From contig NZ_BAEX01000015.1 in NCBI RefSeq assembly GCF_000246945.1, positions 1 to 46,648 on the forward strand: a stretch of 46,648 nt of DNA. The letters run 5' to 3'. Every line of letters begins with the position of its first letter. The first letter of the stretch is position 1. The translations under genes and the position numbers were made by a program. The DNA comes from Myroides injenensis M09-0166. Its GTDB lineage: Bacteria > Bacteroidota > Bacteroidia > Flavobacteriales > Flavobacteriaceae. This document shows positions 33,566-41,585 of the stretch, in pieces. The notes below the pieces were generated by a model. That model was not told the DNA's origin, did no database searches, and saw only the letters and a list, made by a program, of their open reading frames with translations.

Positions 33566-34696
33566 ATGAAAAATATTACATCAATACTTCTTACTGCTTT
33601 ATTTGGTCAAGTAGTTTTAGCTCAAGATGTCCGTCCAATTATAACGGGTGTACCTTTCTTGACAATTAATGGTGATGCTAGATCTGCTGGTATGGGAGAT
33701 ATGGGAGTTGCAACCTCAAGTGATGCTTTTTCTCAGCAACATAACCCTGCTAAATATGCTTTTTCAAAAGAGCAACAAGCATTTTCTATGAGTTATACCC
33801 CTTATATGTCAAAGATATCTAGTGGAATGTCATTAGGGCAACTAACATATTTTAATAAGTTTAATGAAAGAAGTGCTGTGGGAGCTAGTTTGCGCTACTT
33901 TGGTATGGGAGATATTGATTTGCGTCAAGATTACAATAGTGTGCCTGTAACACGTAAGCCTAATGAGTTCTCTATTGATGTATCGTATTCTCTAAAATTA
34001 AGTGAACGCTTCTCAATGGCTGTAGCAGGAAGATTTATTAATTCAAATCTGAAAGTTCCAGAATCAGATGGATATAATTCTAATGCAAATTCTTTTGCAG
34101 TTGACGTTGCAGGTTTTTATGAATCTGATATTATTTCATTTCCAACTTTTGATGGACGTTGGAGAGCAGGTTTTAATATTCAGAACTTAGGACCTAAGAT
34201 TAAATATGATGACGCTGCAGGAGATGGTTCATTCTTACCGAGTAATTTAAAATTAGGAGGTGGGTTTGATTTTATTTTGGACGAATATAATACAGTTACC
34301 GTTACAGGAGAAATTAGTAAATTATTAGTACCTACTCCTCCAAAAGATAGATCTGATGCTGAAGAAATGAGAAAGTATAATGATACGGGATGGTTTAAGG
34401 GAGTTTTTAAATCACTAGGTGATGCACCTGATGGATTTAGTGAAGAGATGAAGGAAGTTATGTGGTCTATTGGAGCAGAATATTGGTATGATAATAAGTT
34501 TGCATTTCGTACAGGTTACTTCCACGAAAGTAAAGATAAAGGTGCTAGACAATTTGCAACATTAGGTGCAGGTTTTAAATATAACATCGTTACTATTGAC
34601 ATGTCCTATTTATTTTCGACCTCTAGTATAAATAATCCATTAGAAAATACATTAAGGTTTTCTTTGACTTTTGACATAAGTAAGAAAAGATATTAA
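33566..34696 (+). CDS. porV: Type IX secretion outer-membrane protein PorV (LptO)
   Basis: PorV is a FadL-like outer-membrane barrel that shuttles secreted proteins from the T9SS translocon to the PorU sortase. The 376-residue protein has a signal peptide MKNITSILLTALFGQVVLAQ. The family opening ITGVPFLTINGDARSAGMGDMGVAT is followed by a barrel-like pattern. It ends NTLRFSLTFDISKKRY. The usual partner gene porU is not upstream. Its own promoter is at 33533-33540. A terminator-like hairpin follows at 34730-34770. Confidence 0.93.
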   Translation: MKNITSILLTALFGQVVLAQDVRPIITGVPFLTINGDARSAGMGDMGVATSSDAFSQQHNPAKYAFSKEQQAFSMSYTPYMSKISSGMSLGQLTYFNKFNERSAVGASLRYFGMGDIDLRQDYNSVPVTRKPNEFSIDVSYSLKLSERFSMAVAGRFINSNLKVPESDGYNSNANSFAVDVAGFYESDIISFPTFDGRWRAGFNIQNLGPKIKYDDAAGDGSFLPSNLKLGGGFDFILDEYNTVTVTGEISKLLVPTPPKDRSDAEEMRKYNDTGWFKGVFKSLGDAPDGFSEEMKEVMWSIGAEYWYDNKFAFRTGYFHESKDKGARQFATLGAGFKYNIVTIDMSYLFSTSSINNPLENTLRFSLTFDISKKRY

Positions 34697-34714
34697 AAGG
34701 TAAAGAAAAACAGT

Positions 34715-34722
34715 TATATTTG
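34715..34722 (+). promoter_or_regulatory. -7 promoter box (TATATTTG) before cdd
   Basis: Exact TAnnTTTG match lying just upstream of the hairpin at 34730-34770. Transcripts from it would start near 34729 and carry the hairpin at their 5' end. Confidence 0.45.
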
Positions 34723-34729
34723 TATAAAG

Positions 34730-34770
34730 AATCCAAACCAGCAGAAATTGTGTTGTGTTTGGATTTTTTG
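34730..34770 (+). terminator. Terminator hairpin after porV
   Basis: AATCCAAAC (34730-34738) and GTTTGGATT (34757-34765), followed by T4. It would end porV transcripts, and might attenuate or shield transcripts starting at the box at 34715. Confidence 0.7.
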
Positions 34771-34792
34771 TCTAACATAATTAAATTAGATT

Positions 34793-35275
34793 ATGAGAAA
34801 AGTAGAATTAACCACAACATTCTTGGAATATGATTCTATAAATGAATTGAATCCTGAAGATAAAATGTTGATGGAGAAGGCAATCGAAGTAAGAAAGAAT
34901 GCTTATGCACCATATTCTAAATTCCGAGTGGGAGCTGCATTACTATTAGAAGATGGAACAATAGTTCAAGGATCAAATCAAGAGAATGCTGCATATCCGT
35001 CAGGATTGTGTGCTGAGCGCACTGCTATTTTTCATGCAAGTGCTATTCATCCAAATAAAAAGATATTAAAATTAGCTATTTCTGCATCCTCAGATGTAAA
35101 GTTAACTAATTTTCCAATTCCTCCTTGTGGAGCTTGTAGACAAAGTATCTTGGAATATGAAGTTAAGCAAGATCAACCGATCGAGATGTTCTTTATGGGA
35201 GCGGAAGGGATAGTATGTTATTCTCCATCTTTGATTAATATATTGCCTTTTCATTTTGATAAAAATTCGATGTAA
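34793..35275 (+). CDS. cdd: Cytidine deaminase
   Basis: Cdd deaminates cytidine and deoxycytidine to uridine forms in pyrimidine salvage. The 160-residue homotetrameric-type enzyme has zinc ligands C73 (LCAER), C112 and C115 (PPCGACRQS), and catalytic E75. The substrate loop YAPYSKFRVGAALL is present. It is about 25 residues longer at the N-terminus than the B. subtilis type. Located after porV, as commonly seen in Flavobacteriaceae. Confidence 0.95.
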   Translation: MRKVELTTTFLEYDSINELNPEDKMLMEKAIEVRKNAYAPYSKFRVGAALLLEDGTIVQGSNQENAAYPSGLCAERTAIFHASAIHPNKKILKLAISASSDVKLTNFPIPPCGACRQSILEYEVKQDQPIEMFFMGAEGIVCYSPSLINILPFHFDKNSM

Positions 35276-35397
35276 TCTTTGATTGCGGTAATCTTATCTT
35301 AACTAAAGAAAAGATTTTATAATATTAGTAATTTGGGATATTTAAGTAGTTAAATGCTGTAAGTATGCATTTCTGTTTATATGTTCTAAAAAAATAC

Positions 35398-35405
35398 TAT
35401 TTTTG
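35398..35405 (+). promoter_or_regulatory. -7 promoter box (TATTTTTG) of the CNNM/CBS gene
   Basis: Exact TAnnTTTG match, giving a leader of about 100 nt before the ATG at 35512. Confidence 0.5.
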
Positions 35406-35444
35406 TAATCATTATGTATTAAATAAATTAGTACATTTGATATA

Positions 35445-35501
35445 CCAATTAAATAGTTTTAATTGGAGGGTCTTTAAAATACATTAACTCAGACCTTTTT
35501 T
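35445..35501 (+). promoter_or_regulatory. Leader with two tandem hairpins, possible attenuator
   Basis: Hairpin 1 is CCAATTAAA (35445-35453) with TTTAATTGG (35458-35466), a perfect 9-bp stem. Hairpin 2 is GGTCT (35469-35473) with AGACC (35491-35495), directly followed by six T, like a weak terminator 10-16 nt before the start codon. This may control the CNNM/CBS transporter gene. No known riboswitch was recognised. Confidence 0.4.
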
Positions 35502-35511
35502 AATTATAAAA

Positions 35512-36903
35512 ATGGACACATACCCCCAGATCATTACAATGTTGGCTAGCGCTAGCATTGTACACGAAGACATTTCAGTAGGTAAACTTTTACTTACATT
35601 ATTATTAGTTCTATTAAACGGATTTTTTGTGGCAGCTGAATTTGCTATAGTCAAAGTACGTACTTCACAGATAGAACTTTATCAAGAATCTAATTCTAAA
35701 GTTGCAGGAGTAGCAAAGTCAATAGTAAGTAATCTAGATGCTTATTTGGCAGCGACTCAGTTAGGTATTACACTAGCATCTCTAGGTTTAGGTTGGGTAG
35801 GTGAGAGTTCTCTTACGCCTGTTATTATGAGTTTCTTTGAACTTATAGGATTATCAGGACCAGAATGGTATGCAATGGCAAAAAATATTTCTTTTCCTTT
35901 AGCTTTTGCAATTATTACTATTCTGCATATTGTATTTGGTGAATTGGCGCCGAAATCTTTAGCTATTCACTTTCCAACGAAAACTACTTTTACTGTAGCA
36001 TTACCTTTGCGTATATTTTATTTCGTGTTCCAACCTATTATTTGGTTGATGAACGGACTTGCAAATGGAATTTTAAAAGTATTTGGAATAACTCCTATTC
36101 ATGGATCTGATATCCATTCAGAAGAAGAGCTAAAAATGATTATTACAGAAAGTCAAGAAGGAGGAGCCATTGAAGAAACAGAACGTTTGTTGATTCAGAA
36201 TGTTTTTGACTTTGATGATCGAAGAGTAAATAATATACAAACTTTACGTAAAAATGTGTCTGCAATTGAAATTGGAACAACAGTAAAGGATTCTATTGAT
36301 TATGCTATTAATGAAGGATATTCACGTTATCCAGTTTATGAAGATACTTTAGATAATATTAAAGGTGTTATCTATACGAAAGATTTAATGAAAGCAATGT
36401 TGAAAGACAGAAATGATAGAGACATCGCTTCATTAATGAGAGAACCTATATATATATCAGAAAATGCTTTGATTAAAAATGTATTAAAACAATTCCAAGC
36501 CAAGCATTTACAGATGGCTATTGCTACAAATGAAGTAGGAGAGTTTACAGGGATTGTTACTATGGAAGATATCTTAGAGGAGTTAGTAGGTGAAATCCAA
36601 GATGAATATGATAATGAGGTTCCAGTTGTTGAGAAAGTAAAAGATAATATATATAACGTTCAAGCACATTATAATATATCCGATATTAACAGATTGCTAC
36701 CCTATAAATTTGAAGAGAGTGAACATTATGATACCCTTGCGGGACTAATAGGTGAGGAATGTCCAGATCGTGAGTTTAAAGAGGGGGATATAATTGATCT
36801 AGATGACTATGAAGGATTAGTCTTAAAGATGTATCGTAACTCTGTAGAACAAGTTCAATTGACTCTGAAAGAAAGAGTAAATGATGAAGCTAAAGATAAA
36901 TAA
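35512..36903 (+). CDS. CNNM/CBS-domain membrane protein (hemolysin C/CorC-like)
   Basis: The protein has 463 residues. A CNNM transmembrane domain (about 25-215) contains NGFFVAAEFAIVKVR and VFGELAPKSLAIHFP. A CBS pair (about 225-345) contains GYSRYPVYEDTLDNIKGVIYTKDL and FTGIVTMEDILEELVGEI. A C-terminal CorC_HlyC domain (about 370-450) follows. Family members are linked to Mg2+ or Co2+ transport, with CBS domains sensing adenine nucleotides. GldE in Flavobacteria belongs to the same family, but the gld context is absent. It has a structured leader and a strong terminator. Confidence 0.88.
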   Translation: MDTYPQIITMLASASIVHEDISVGKLLLTLLLVLLNGFFVAAEFAIVKVRTSQIELYQESNSKVAGVAKSIVSNLDAYLAATQLGITLASLGLGWVGESSLTPVIMSFFELIGLSGPEWYAMAKNISFPLAFAIITILHIVFGELAPKSLAIHFPTKTTFTVALPLRIFYFVFQPIIWLMNGLANGILKVFGITPIHGSDIHSEEELKMIITESQEGGAIEETERLLIQNVFDFDDRRVNNIQTLRKNVSAIEIGTTVKDSIDYAINEGYSRYPVYEDTLDNIKGVIYTKDLMKAMLKDRNDRDIASLMREPIYISENALIKNVLKQFQAKHLQMAIATNEVGEFTGIVTMEDILEELVGEIQDEYDNEVPVVEKVKDNIYNVQAHYNISDINRLLPYKFEESEHYDTLAGLIGEECPDREFKEGDIIDLDDYEGLVLKMYRNSVEQVQLTLKERVNDEAKDK

Positions 36904-36906
36904 TAG

Positions 36907-36936
36907 AAAGCACTGCAAATTGCAGTGCTTTTTTTT
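36907..36936 (+). terminator. Intrinsic terminator
   Basis: AAAGCACTGCAA (36907-36918) and TTGCAGTGCTTT (36920-36931), then more T. Inner bases must form the loop. Confidence 0.85.
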
Positions 36937-37107
36937 GTTCCATTTGGTATGTTCTTCTAAAAAAAAGGAGGTGAATAGTATTTTCCTCCTATCATATATT
37001 CTATTGTTAGTACTATAAAAGAATGGAGTTCTTTATCACTTCTATATTGCTTAGTTAATTTTTAAGATTGATTTTCAAATTGTTCTAAATTATCGCAATT
37101 CTCTTTT

Positions 37108-37142
37108 TTTGATCATCTAGATTTTTTGAAAGGTTATATTTG
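37108..37142 (+). promoter_or_regulatory. Promoter of the GNAT gene
   Basis: TTTG at 37108-37111 and TATATTTG at 37135-37142 with a 23-bp spacer; the -7 box is an exact consensus match. The preceding interval 36937-37107 has no gene or other structure I can name. Confidence 0.55.
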
Positions 37143-37169
37143 TCAAGTATAATATAATTAAATAGATGT

Positions 37170-37586
37170 ATGGAATATATTGGGAAATATGAAAAGGTTT
37201 TGCCGCAGGATTATATTGATTTAAGAGTGAAAAGTGGGCTTTCTAGTAAGAGTATGGAAGCTGCAATTATTGGACTTTCAAATTCATTATGCTGTGTTGC
37301 GATTTATCATATTGAGACAAACAAAATTGTAGGTATGGGAAGAGTAGTAGGAGATGGTGCTTGTCATTGCCAAGTAGTTGATATTTGTGTCTTGCCGGAG
37401 CATCAAGGTCAAGGATTGGGTAAATTGATAATGTCTATGATAGATAGTTTTGTGAAGAATAATTTGCCAGACTCGTGTTACGTTAATTTGATAGCAGATG
37501 GAGAGGCTTTTAGATTATATGAAAAATATGGTTTTAAAGAAGTTTGGCCTGCTTCTCGAGGTATGGGATATGTAAAAAAGAATTAA
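37170..37586 (+). CDS. GNAT-family N-acetyltransferase
   Basis: The protein has 138 residues with a single GNAT fold. The acetyl-CoA binding motif is VVDICVLPEHQGQGLGKLIM (Q/R-x-x-G-x-G/A form QGQGLG). Then comes YVNLIADGEAFRLYEKYGFKEV, the usual final strands. It transfers an acetyl group to an unidentified amine. It is monocistronic, with its own promoter, and shares a terminator with the convergent MFS gene. Confidence 0.88.
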   Translation: MEYIGKYEKVLPQDYIDLRVKSGLSSKSMEAAIIGLSNSLCCVAIYHIETNKIVGMGRVVGDGACHCQVVDICVLPEHQGQGLGKLIMSMIDSFVKNNLPDSCYVNLIADGEAFRLYEKYGFKEVWPASRGMGYVKKN

Positions 37587-37619
37587 TAAGTAGAACAGCA
37601 CTACTTATTAATTCTTTTT
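37575..37619. terminator. Bidirectional terminator containing both stop codons
   Basis: A perfect 19-bp inverted repeat (37575-37593 and 37601-37619) has a 7-nt loop and A5/T5 ends. The left arm holds the GNAT stop and the right arm the MFS stop. Confidence 0.88.
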
Positions 37620-38740
37620 ATAGTAATAGCAAGTACTAATGAAAGGAATGAAAAAACTACTACAACATTACCTAAGTTATCCATCTTGCTACTAATAAAT
37701 AGTCCACTGCCAATTAATAGATAATATAAGAGTCCAAATAGTGCACCTGCCGAACCAATACTTGTTTTATAGGATAATAGTGATTGGCTTAATATATTAG
37801 GAATTGCTATTCCAAATGAAGCTACAATTAGTAACGTAGGAACTAAAAAGAGTAAGCTGTCATTTAAGAAATAGAGCAAGGTAGCATTCAGAAATGCTAG
37901 TACAGCAGCGGTAATAATCATTGAATAAGGACTAATATTTTTCTCAATGCATTTTTTATTTATAAAACTTCCAACAAAAGAACCAATAGCAAGTATGATA
38001 CCGCTGTATCCATATATAGTTGAACTTAGCCCTGCTTTTTTGAATATAAAAGGCGCAAACGAGTAGTAGCTAAATAGTAAAACATTAAAACACATTACAA
38101 GTAAAGCAAATATTATAATTGTTTTGTCTGTATACATTTTTTTACTAAGTGCTATTGTACTTTTAACTGTGATTTTTGTGTCATCTTGTTTAGTTTCAGG
38201 TAATTTTTGAATAGCTACGGTAACTAATATTAATGCTAAAAAAGCGAGGAGAATAAAAACACCGTAATAACCAAAATATCTTACCGTACCACCTCCAAGA
38301 AGTAATCCTATTACTGGGCTTATAGAAAGCGCTACTCCCATTATGGAAAAAACTTTTCCAAGCTCTTTTCCTGAATAAATATCACGCATCATAGTTTGTG
38401 TAATTACAGAACCTACTGCAATTCCGAATGCGGAAATAAATCTGGCAAGTAGCAATATTTCAAATTTTGGTGATATTAGTGCTACAATAGAAGCGATTGC
38501 ATAAGTGCTAAGTCCATATATCATTGCTTTTCTACGACCTATATAATCACTTAATATACCCCAGAATATTACTCCTATAGCAAAAGCAATAAAGTAAATA
38601 CTAATAGTTAATAATGCTTTAGTATCACTTACTTTAAATGCGTCAGCTAGATTAGGTAATGCTGGACTATATATTGTTTCGACAAATTGGGGAAACATCA
38701 TTAGGACAATCATAAATCCTAAGCTTATTTTTGTTTTCAT
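37601..38740 (-). CDS. MFS drug efflux transporter, Bcr/CflA type
   Basis: The protein has 379 residues from ATG 38740; an in-frame TTG at 38761 is less likely. About twelve membrane helices. DHA1 family signatures: FVETIYSPALPNLADAF in helix 1, the loop 2-3 motif GILSDYIGRRKAMIYG, and RFISAFGIAVGSVITQTMMRDIY, typical of the Bcr/CflA multidrug group. It probably exports a toxic compound by proton antiport. It diverges from an AraC-type regulator gene across 88 nt, a common regulator-pump pair. Confidence 0.88.
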   Translation of the reverse strand: MKTKISLGFMIVLMMFPQFVETIYSPALPNLADAFKVSDTKALLTISIYFIAFAIGVIFWGILSDYIGRRKAMIYGLSTYAIASIVALISPKFEILLLARFISAFGIAVGSVITQTMMRDIYSGKELGKVFSIMGVALSISPVIGLLLGGGTVRYFGYYGVFILLAFLALILVTVAIQKLPETKQDDTKITVKSTIALSKKMYTDKTIIIFALLVMCFNVLLFSYYSFAPFIFKKAGLSSTIYGYSGIILAIGSFVGSFINKKCIEKNISPYSMIITAAVLAFLNATLLYFLNDSLLFLVPTLLIVASFGIAIPNILSQSLLSYKTSIGSAGALFGLLYYLLIGSGLFISSKMDNLGNVVVVFSFLSLVLAITIKRINK

Positions 38741-38828
38741 CTTTATATTAATTTGCTGCAAAGTTCTCTGTTTTGTTTTGTAACTTTATAACAGTATAAA
38801 AACATAAAACATCAAAAATAGGACAGGT

Positions 38829-39596
38829 ATGGCTTATTTACGTCCCGAAGATGAATTTGTAGCAGATAATATTGATTTACCGATTATAGGTATTGCGTCT
38901 GACTTGTCTCTTCATGATTCTGGATTTCACCAGCACGATCATCATACTCAAATACTCTATGCTCCAAGTGGATGCATGACACTCATAAGTGATAAAGTTC
39001 AAGTAGTATTACCTCCATCTAAATTATTAGTGATTCCTCCTAGAGTTAGACATAGAGTGACGTTTAGAAATGTAGTGGCTTATCGATCTATTTACATAAG
39101 GGAAAAAGATTTTGAACTTGCAGCAATGATAACTGTACTCTCTGTTAATCCTCTTTTTAGAGAAGTAATTGAACGTATTTGTTATTGGGATTGGGAAGAA
39201 TATTCTGAAGAGAATAAAAATTTATTAAAAGTCTTTTGGGATGAATTTAATCACTCTACTGTTTCTAATTTTAGTCTAAGTATTCCAAATGATTATAGAA
39301 TTAAAGATATAATTGAAAAATATTTACTTCACGAAGAAATACCTCCTTTTTTAAATGAATTAGCCCTACAAGTAGGTGCAAGTGAGAAAACAATATCAAG
39401 AATATTTAAAAAGGAAACTGGTATGTCTTATCAAAATTGGAGATTGCAATGGAGATTATTTAGAGCGATTGAATTATTAGCCGAGCATCGTACAATTGGA
39501 GAAATTACTTATGAGTTAAATTTTTCTTCAGATAGTGCATTTATTGAGTTTTTTAAAAAGCAGACAGGTGTAACACCTAATAAATATATAATTTAA
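38829..39596 (+). CDS. AraC-family transcriptional regulator with cupin sensor domain
   Basis: The protein has 255 residues. The N-terminal cupin-like ligand domain includes HQHDHHTQILYAPSG and LVIPPRVRHRVTF. The C-terminal double helix-turn-helix has LNELALQVGASEKTISRIFKKETGMSYQNWRLQWRL and IGEITYELNFSSDSAFIEFFKKQTGVTPNKY in sequence. It is read away from the MFS pump gene; control of that pump is inferred from the divergent pairing. Effector unknown. Confidence 0.9.
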   Translation: MAYLRPEDEFVADNIDLPIIGIASDLSLHDSGFHQHDHHTQILYAPSGCMTLISDKVQVVLPPSKLLVIPPRVRHRVTFRNVVAYRSIYIREKDFELAAMITVLSVNPLFREVIERICYWDWEEYSEENKNLLKVFWDEFNHSTVSNFSLSIPNDYRIKDIIEKYLLHEEIPPFLNELALQVGASEKTISRIFKKETGMSYQNWRLQWRLFRAIELLAEHRTIGEITYELNFSSDSAFIEFFKKQTGVTPNKYII

Positions 39597-39648
39597 TATA
39601 ATACATTCTTTATTACTTATAGTACTAAAGAATATATTATGTTATTTT

Positions 39649-39682
39649 AATTCATAAAATAATAATTATAATTTTATGAATT
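39649..39682. promoter_or_regulatory. Perfect dyad before the uracil-DNA glycosylase gene
   Basis: AATTCATAAAAT and ATTTTATGAATT, perfect 12-bp arms with a 10-nt centre, 15 nt before the start codon. There is no T run, so it looks like an operator rather than a terminator. The binding protein is unknown. Confidence 0.4.
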
Positions 39683-39697
39683 AGATAAAATATTGTT

Positions 39698-40279
39698 ATG
39701 GATCAATTTGATAACTTATTAAAAGAGGTACGCGCTTGTGAAATATGTATTAACCAATTGCCTTTGGGATGCAACCCAATTGTTCAAGCTGGAGAACATT
39801 CTAAAATTGTTATTATTGGGCAAGCTCCTGGATTAAAAGTTAATGAGACAGGAATTCCTTTTGATGATAAAAGTGGTGATGAGCTTAGATTGTGGTTGGG
39901 TGTTACTAAAGAGCAATTTTATGACGTAAACAATTTTGCTATTATGCCAATGGGATTTTGTTATCCTGGTAAAGGAAAGAATGGTGATTTACCACCTATG
40001 AAAATATGTGCACCTACTTGGCATCATAAAATTCTAAGTGAAATGAAAGAAGTAAAATTAATTCTATTAGTAGGCCAATATTCGCAGAAATATTACTTGA
40101 ATTCAAAAGCTACTTTGACTACTAATGTACATGAATTCCATACTTGCTTACCTACTTATTTTCCACTGCCACATCCTTCACCACGTAATTTTATTTGGAT
40201 GAATAAAAATAAATGGTTTAACATAGAGGTTTTGCCTGTATTAAAACATCAAATTGCACAGATTCTAAACTTTAATTAA
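39698..40279 (+). CDS. Uracil-DNA glycosylase family protein, Fe-S (family 4-like)
   Basis: The protein has 193 residues. UDG superfamily motifs are IIGQAPG (39-45) and the catalytic-loop type LPHPSPRN (157-164). Four cysteines C14-x2-C17, C88 and C104 have the spacing of the [4Fe-4S] ligands in family 4 UDGs. It should remove uracil or a related base from DNA in base excision repair. The reading frame converges with and overlaps the following MFS gene by 8 nt. A perfect dyad lies just upstream. Confidence 0.85.
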   Translation: MDQFDNLLKEVRACEICINQLPLGCNPIVQAGEHSKIVIIGQAPGLKVNETGIPFDDKSGDELRLWLGVTKEQFYDVNNFAIMPMGFCYPGKGKNGDLPPMKICAPTWHHKILSEMKEVKLILLVGQYSQKYYLNSKATLTTNVHEFHTCLPTYFPLPHPSPRNFIWMNKNKWFNIEVLPVLKHQIAQILNFN

Positions 40280-41450
40280 TCTTAGCAATTAATCGTTGTC
40301 TCACAAACATGTAAATTAAGCTAATTAGAATTACAAATGAACTAGCATACATGATTATAGGAATATTAGTTATGACATCTTTGTAATACCAACCTGCTAA
40401 GAAAGCACCTCCACCTACGCCTAGTTCTAATGCTATGTACATTGTAGATATTGCTCTTCCACGTTGATCAGGTTTGCTAAAGTCAATAGTCCATGCATTC
40501 AGTGCCGGGGATAAAATTCCTAGTGAAATTCCATAAACAAAAGCACCTGTATAGAGACCAACTTTACTAGTGAAAAATGCAATAATAAGAAGAGAGACAA
40601 TTAATAAAACAAGTCCGATATTAATGATAAGAACTCTTCCATATTTATCTGAAACTTTACCAGCAACAAATCTTACTAATAAAGAAGATAATGTGAAAAT
40701 CATAAAGAAAATACCTTTGTTTTCAAGACCTAAATGTGTGGTCCAGTCCGGTATTAAGGTTAGTATGACACCATAAGCGATATAGGATAAACATGTAATT
40801 AAAGCAGCAGGAAAGACAGCTAAATCAAAGATATCTTTACCTGAAATTTTTAGTAATGAGAATTTGAACTTTTCTTTTTTAGGTAAAGTTTCTTTCATAT
40901 TTAGCAGTATAGCAATTGAAAGAAGTGCAAATAAAGCTGATGTATAAAATAAAAAGTCAATTGACGTATAAATCTTAATTGTACTACCGATTGCAGGACC
41001 TATTGCCATCCCTGTACTAAAAGAGATGCCATGCAGTCCTAGGGCTTCTCCCCAACGTTCTCTAGGTACAATGTCTGCAACATAAGCAGCGGTAGCTGTA
41101 GGTTTAAATCCTGTAGAAAAACCATGCAATAGTCTTAAAAATAGAAATCCTGAAACACTTGTTAGTATAGGATAAAGTAAACTACAAATAAAACAAACTA
41201 TAGAACCAATAGCCATAATAGGTACCCTACCAATTTTATCTGTTAGTTTTCCACTAAAAGGGCGCGAAATTCCTGCAGTAATTGTAAATAATCCTATTAT
41301 TAACCCTTTGTATTCAGCTCCTCCTAGACTTGATAAGTATTCTGGTAATTCAGGTATTAGCATATTAAAACTAGCTGAGAATAGGAGAGAACTAAGGCAA
41401 ACTAGTATAAAATGTCTATTATATATGGGGTGAGCTGAATGTGTTAGCAT
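40272..41450 (-). CDS. MFS transporter
   Basis: The protein has 392 residues and twelve predicted helices. MFS markers are GLFTITAGISRPFSGKLTDKIGRVPIMAIG (loop 2-3 motif, residues 51-80) and RLLHGFSTGFKPTATAAYVADIVPRERWGEALG in the fourth to fifth helix. It resembles the YfcJ/YhhS-like or arabinose/drug efflux groups. The substrate is not predictable. Its 3' end overlaps the glycosylase gene on the other strand by 8 nt, with no terminator between. Confidence 0.85.
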   Translation of the reverse strand: MLTHSAHPIYNRHFILVCLSSLLFSASFNMLIPELPEYLSSLGGAEYKGLIIGLFTITAGISRPFSGKLTDKIGRVPIMAIGSIVCFICSLLYPILTSVSGFLFLRLLHGFSTGFKPTATAAYVADIVPRERWGEALGLHGISFSTGMAIGPAIGSTIKIYTSIDFLFYTSALFALLSIAILLNMKETLPKKEKFKFSLLKISGKDIFDLAVFPAALITCLSYIAYGVILTLIPDWTTHLGLENKGIFFMIFTLSSLLVRFVAGKVSDKYGRVLIINIGLVLLIVSLLIIAFFTSKVGLYTGAFVYGISLGILSPALNAWTIDFSKPDQRGRAISTMYIALELGVGGGAFLAGWYYKDVITNIPIIMYASSFVILISLIYMFVRQRLIAKIN

Positions 41451-41530
41451 ATTGTAGTTTTATTCAGCTGCAAAGGTATAGGTTTTCAAATGTGATAACA
41501 AGTTTAAAATATATAGTCACTAACATAAAA

Positions 41531-41562
41531 AAAAGAGACCTTCGTAATTGAAAGTCTCTTTT
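41531..41562 (-). terminator. Intrinsic terminator after putP
   Basis: AAAAGAGAC (41531-41539) and GTCTCTTTT (41554-41562), with an A run on the plus strand that reads as T on the minus strand. Confidence 0.75.
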
Positions 41563-41585
41563 CTTATAATTATATTTTCGTTTTC

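Noticed and set aside
38741-38761. TTG start for the Bcr/CflA transporter
   Set aside because: ATG 38740 gives the usual short N-terminus before helix 1.
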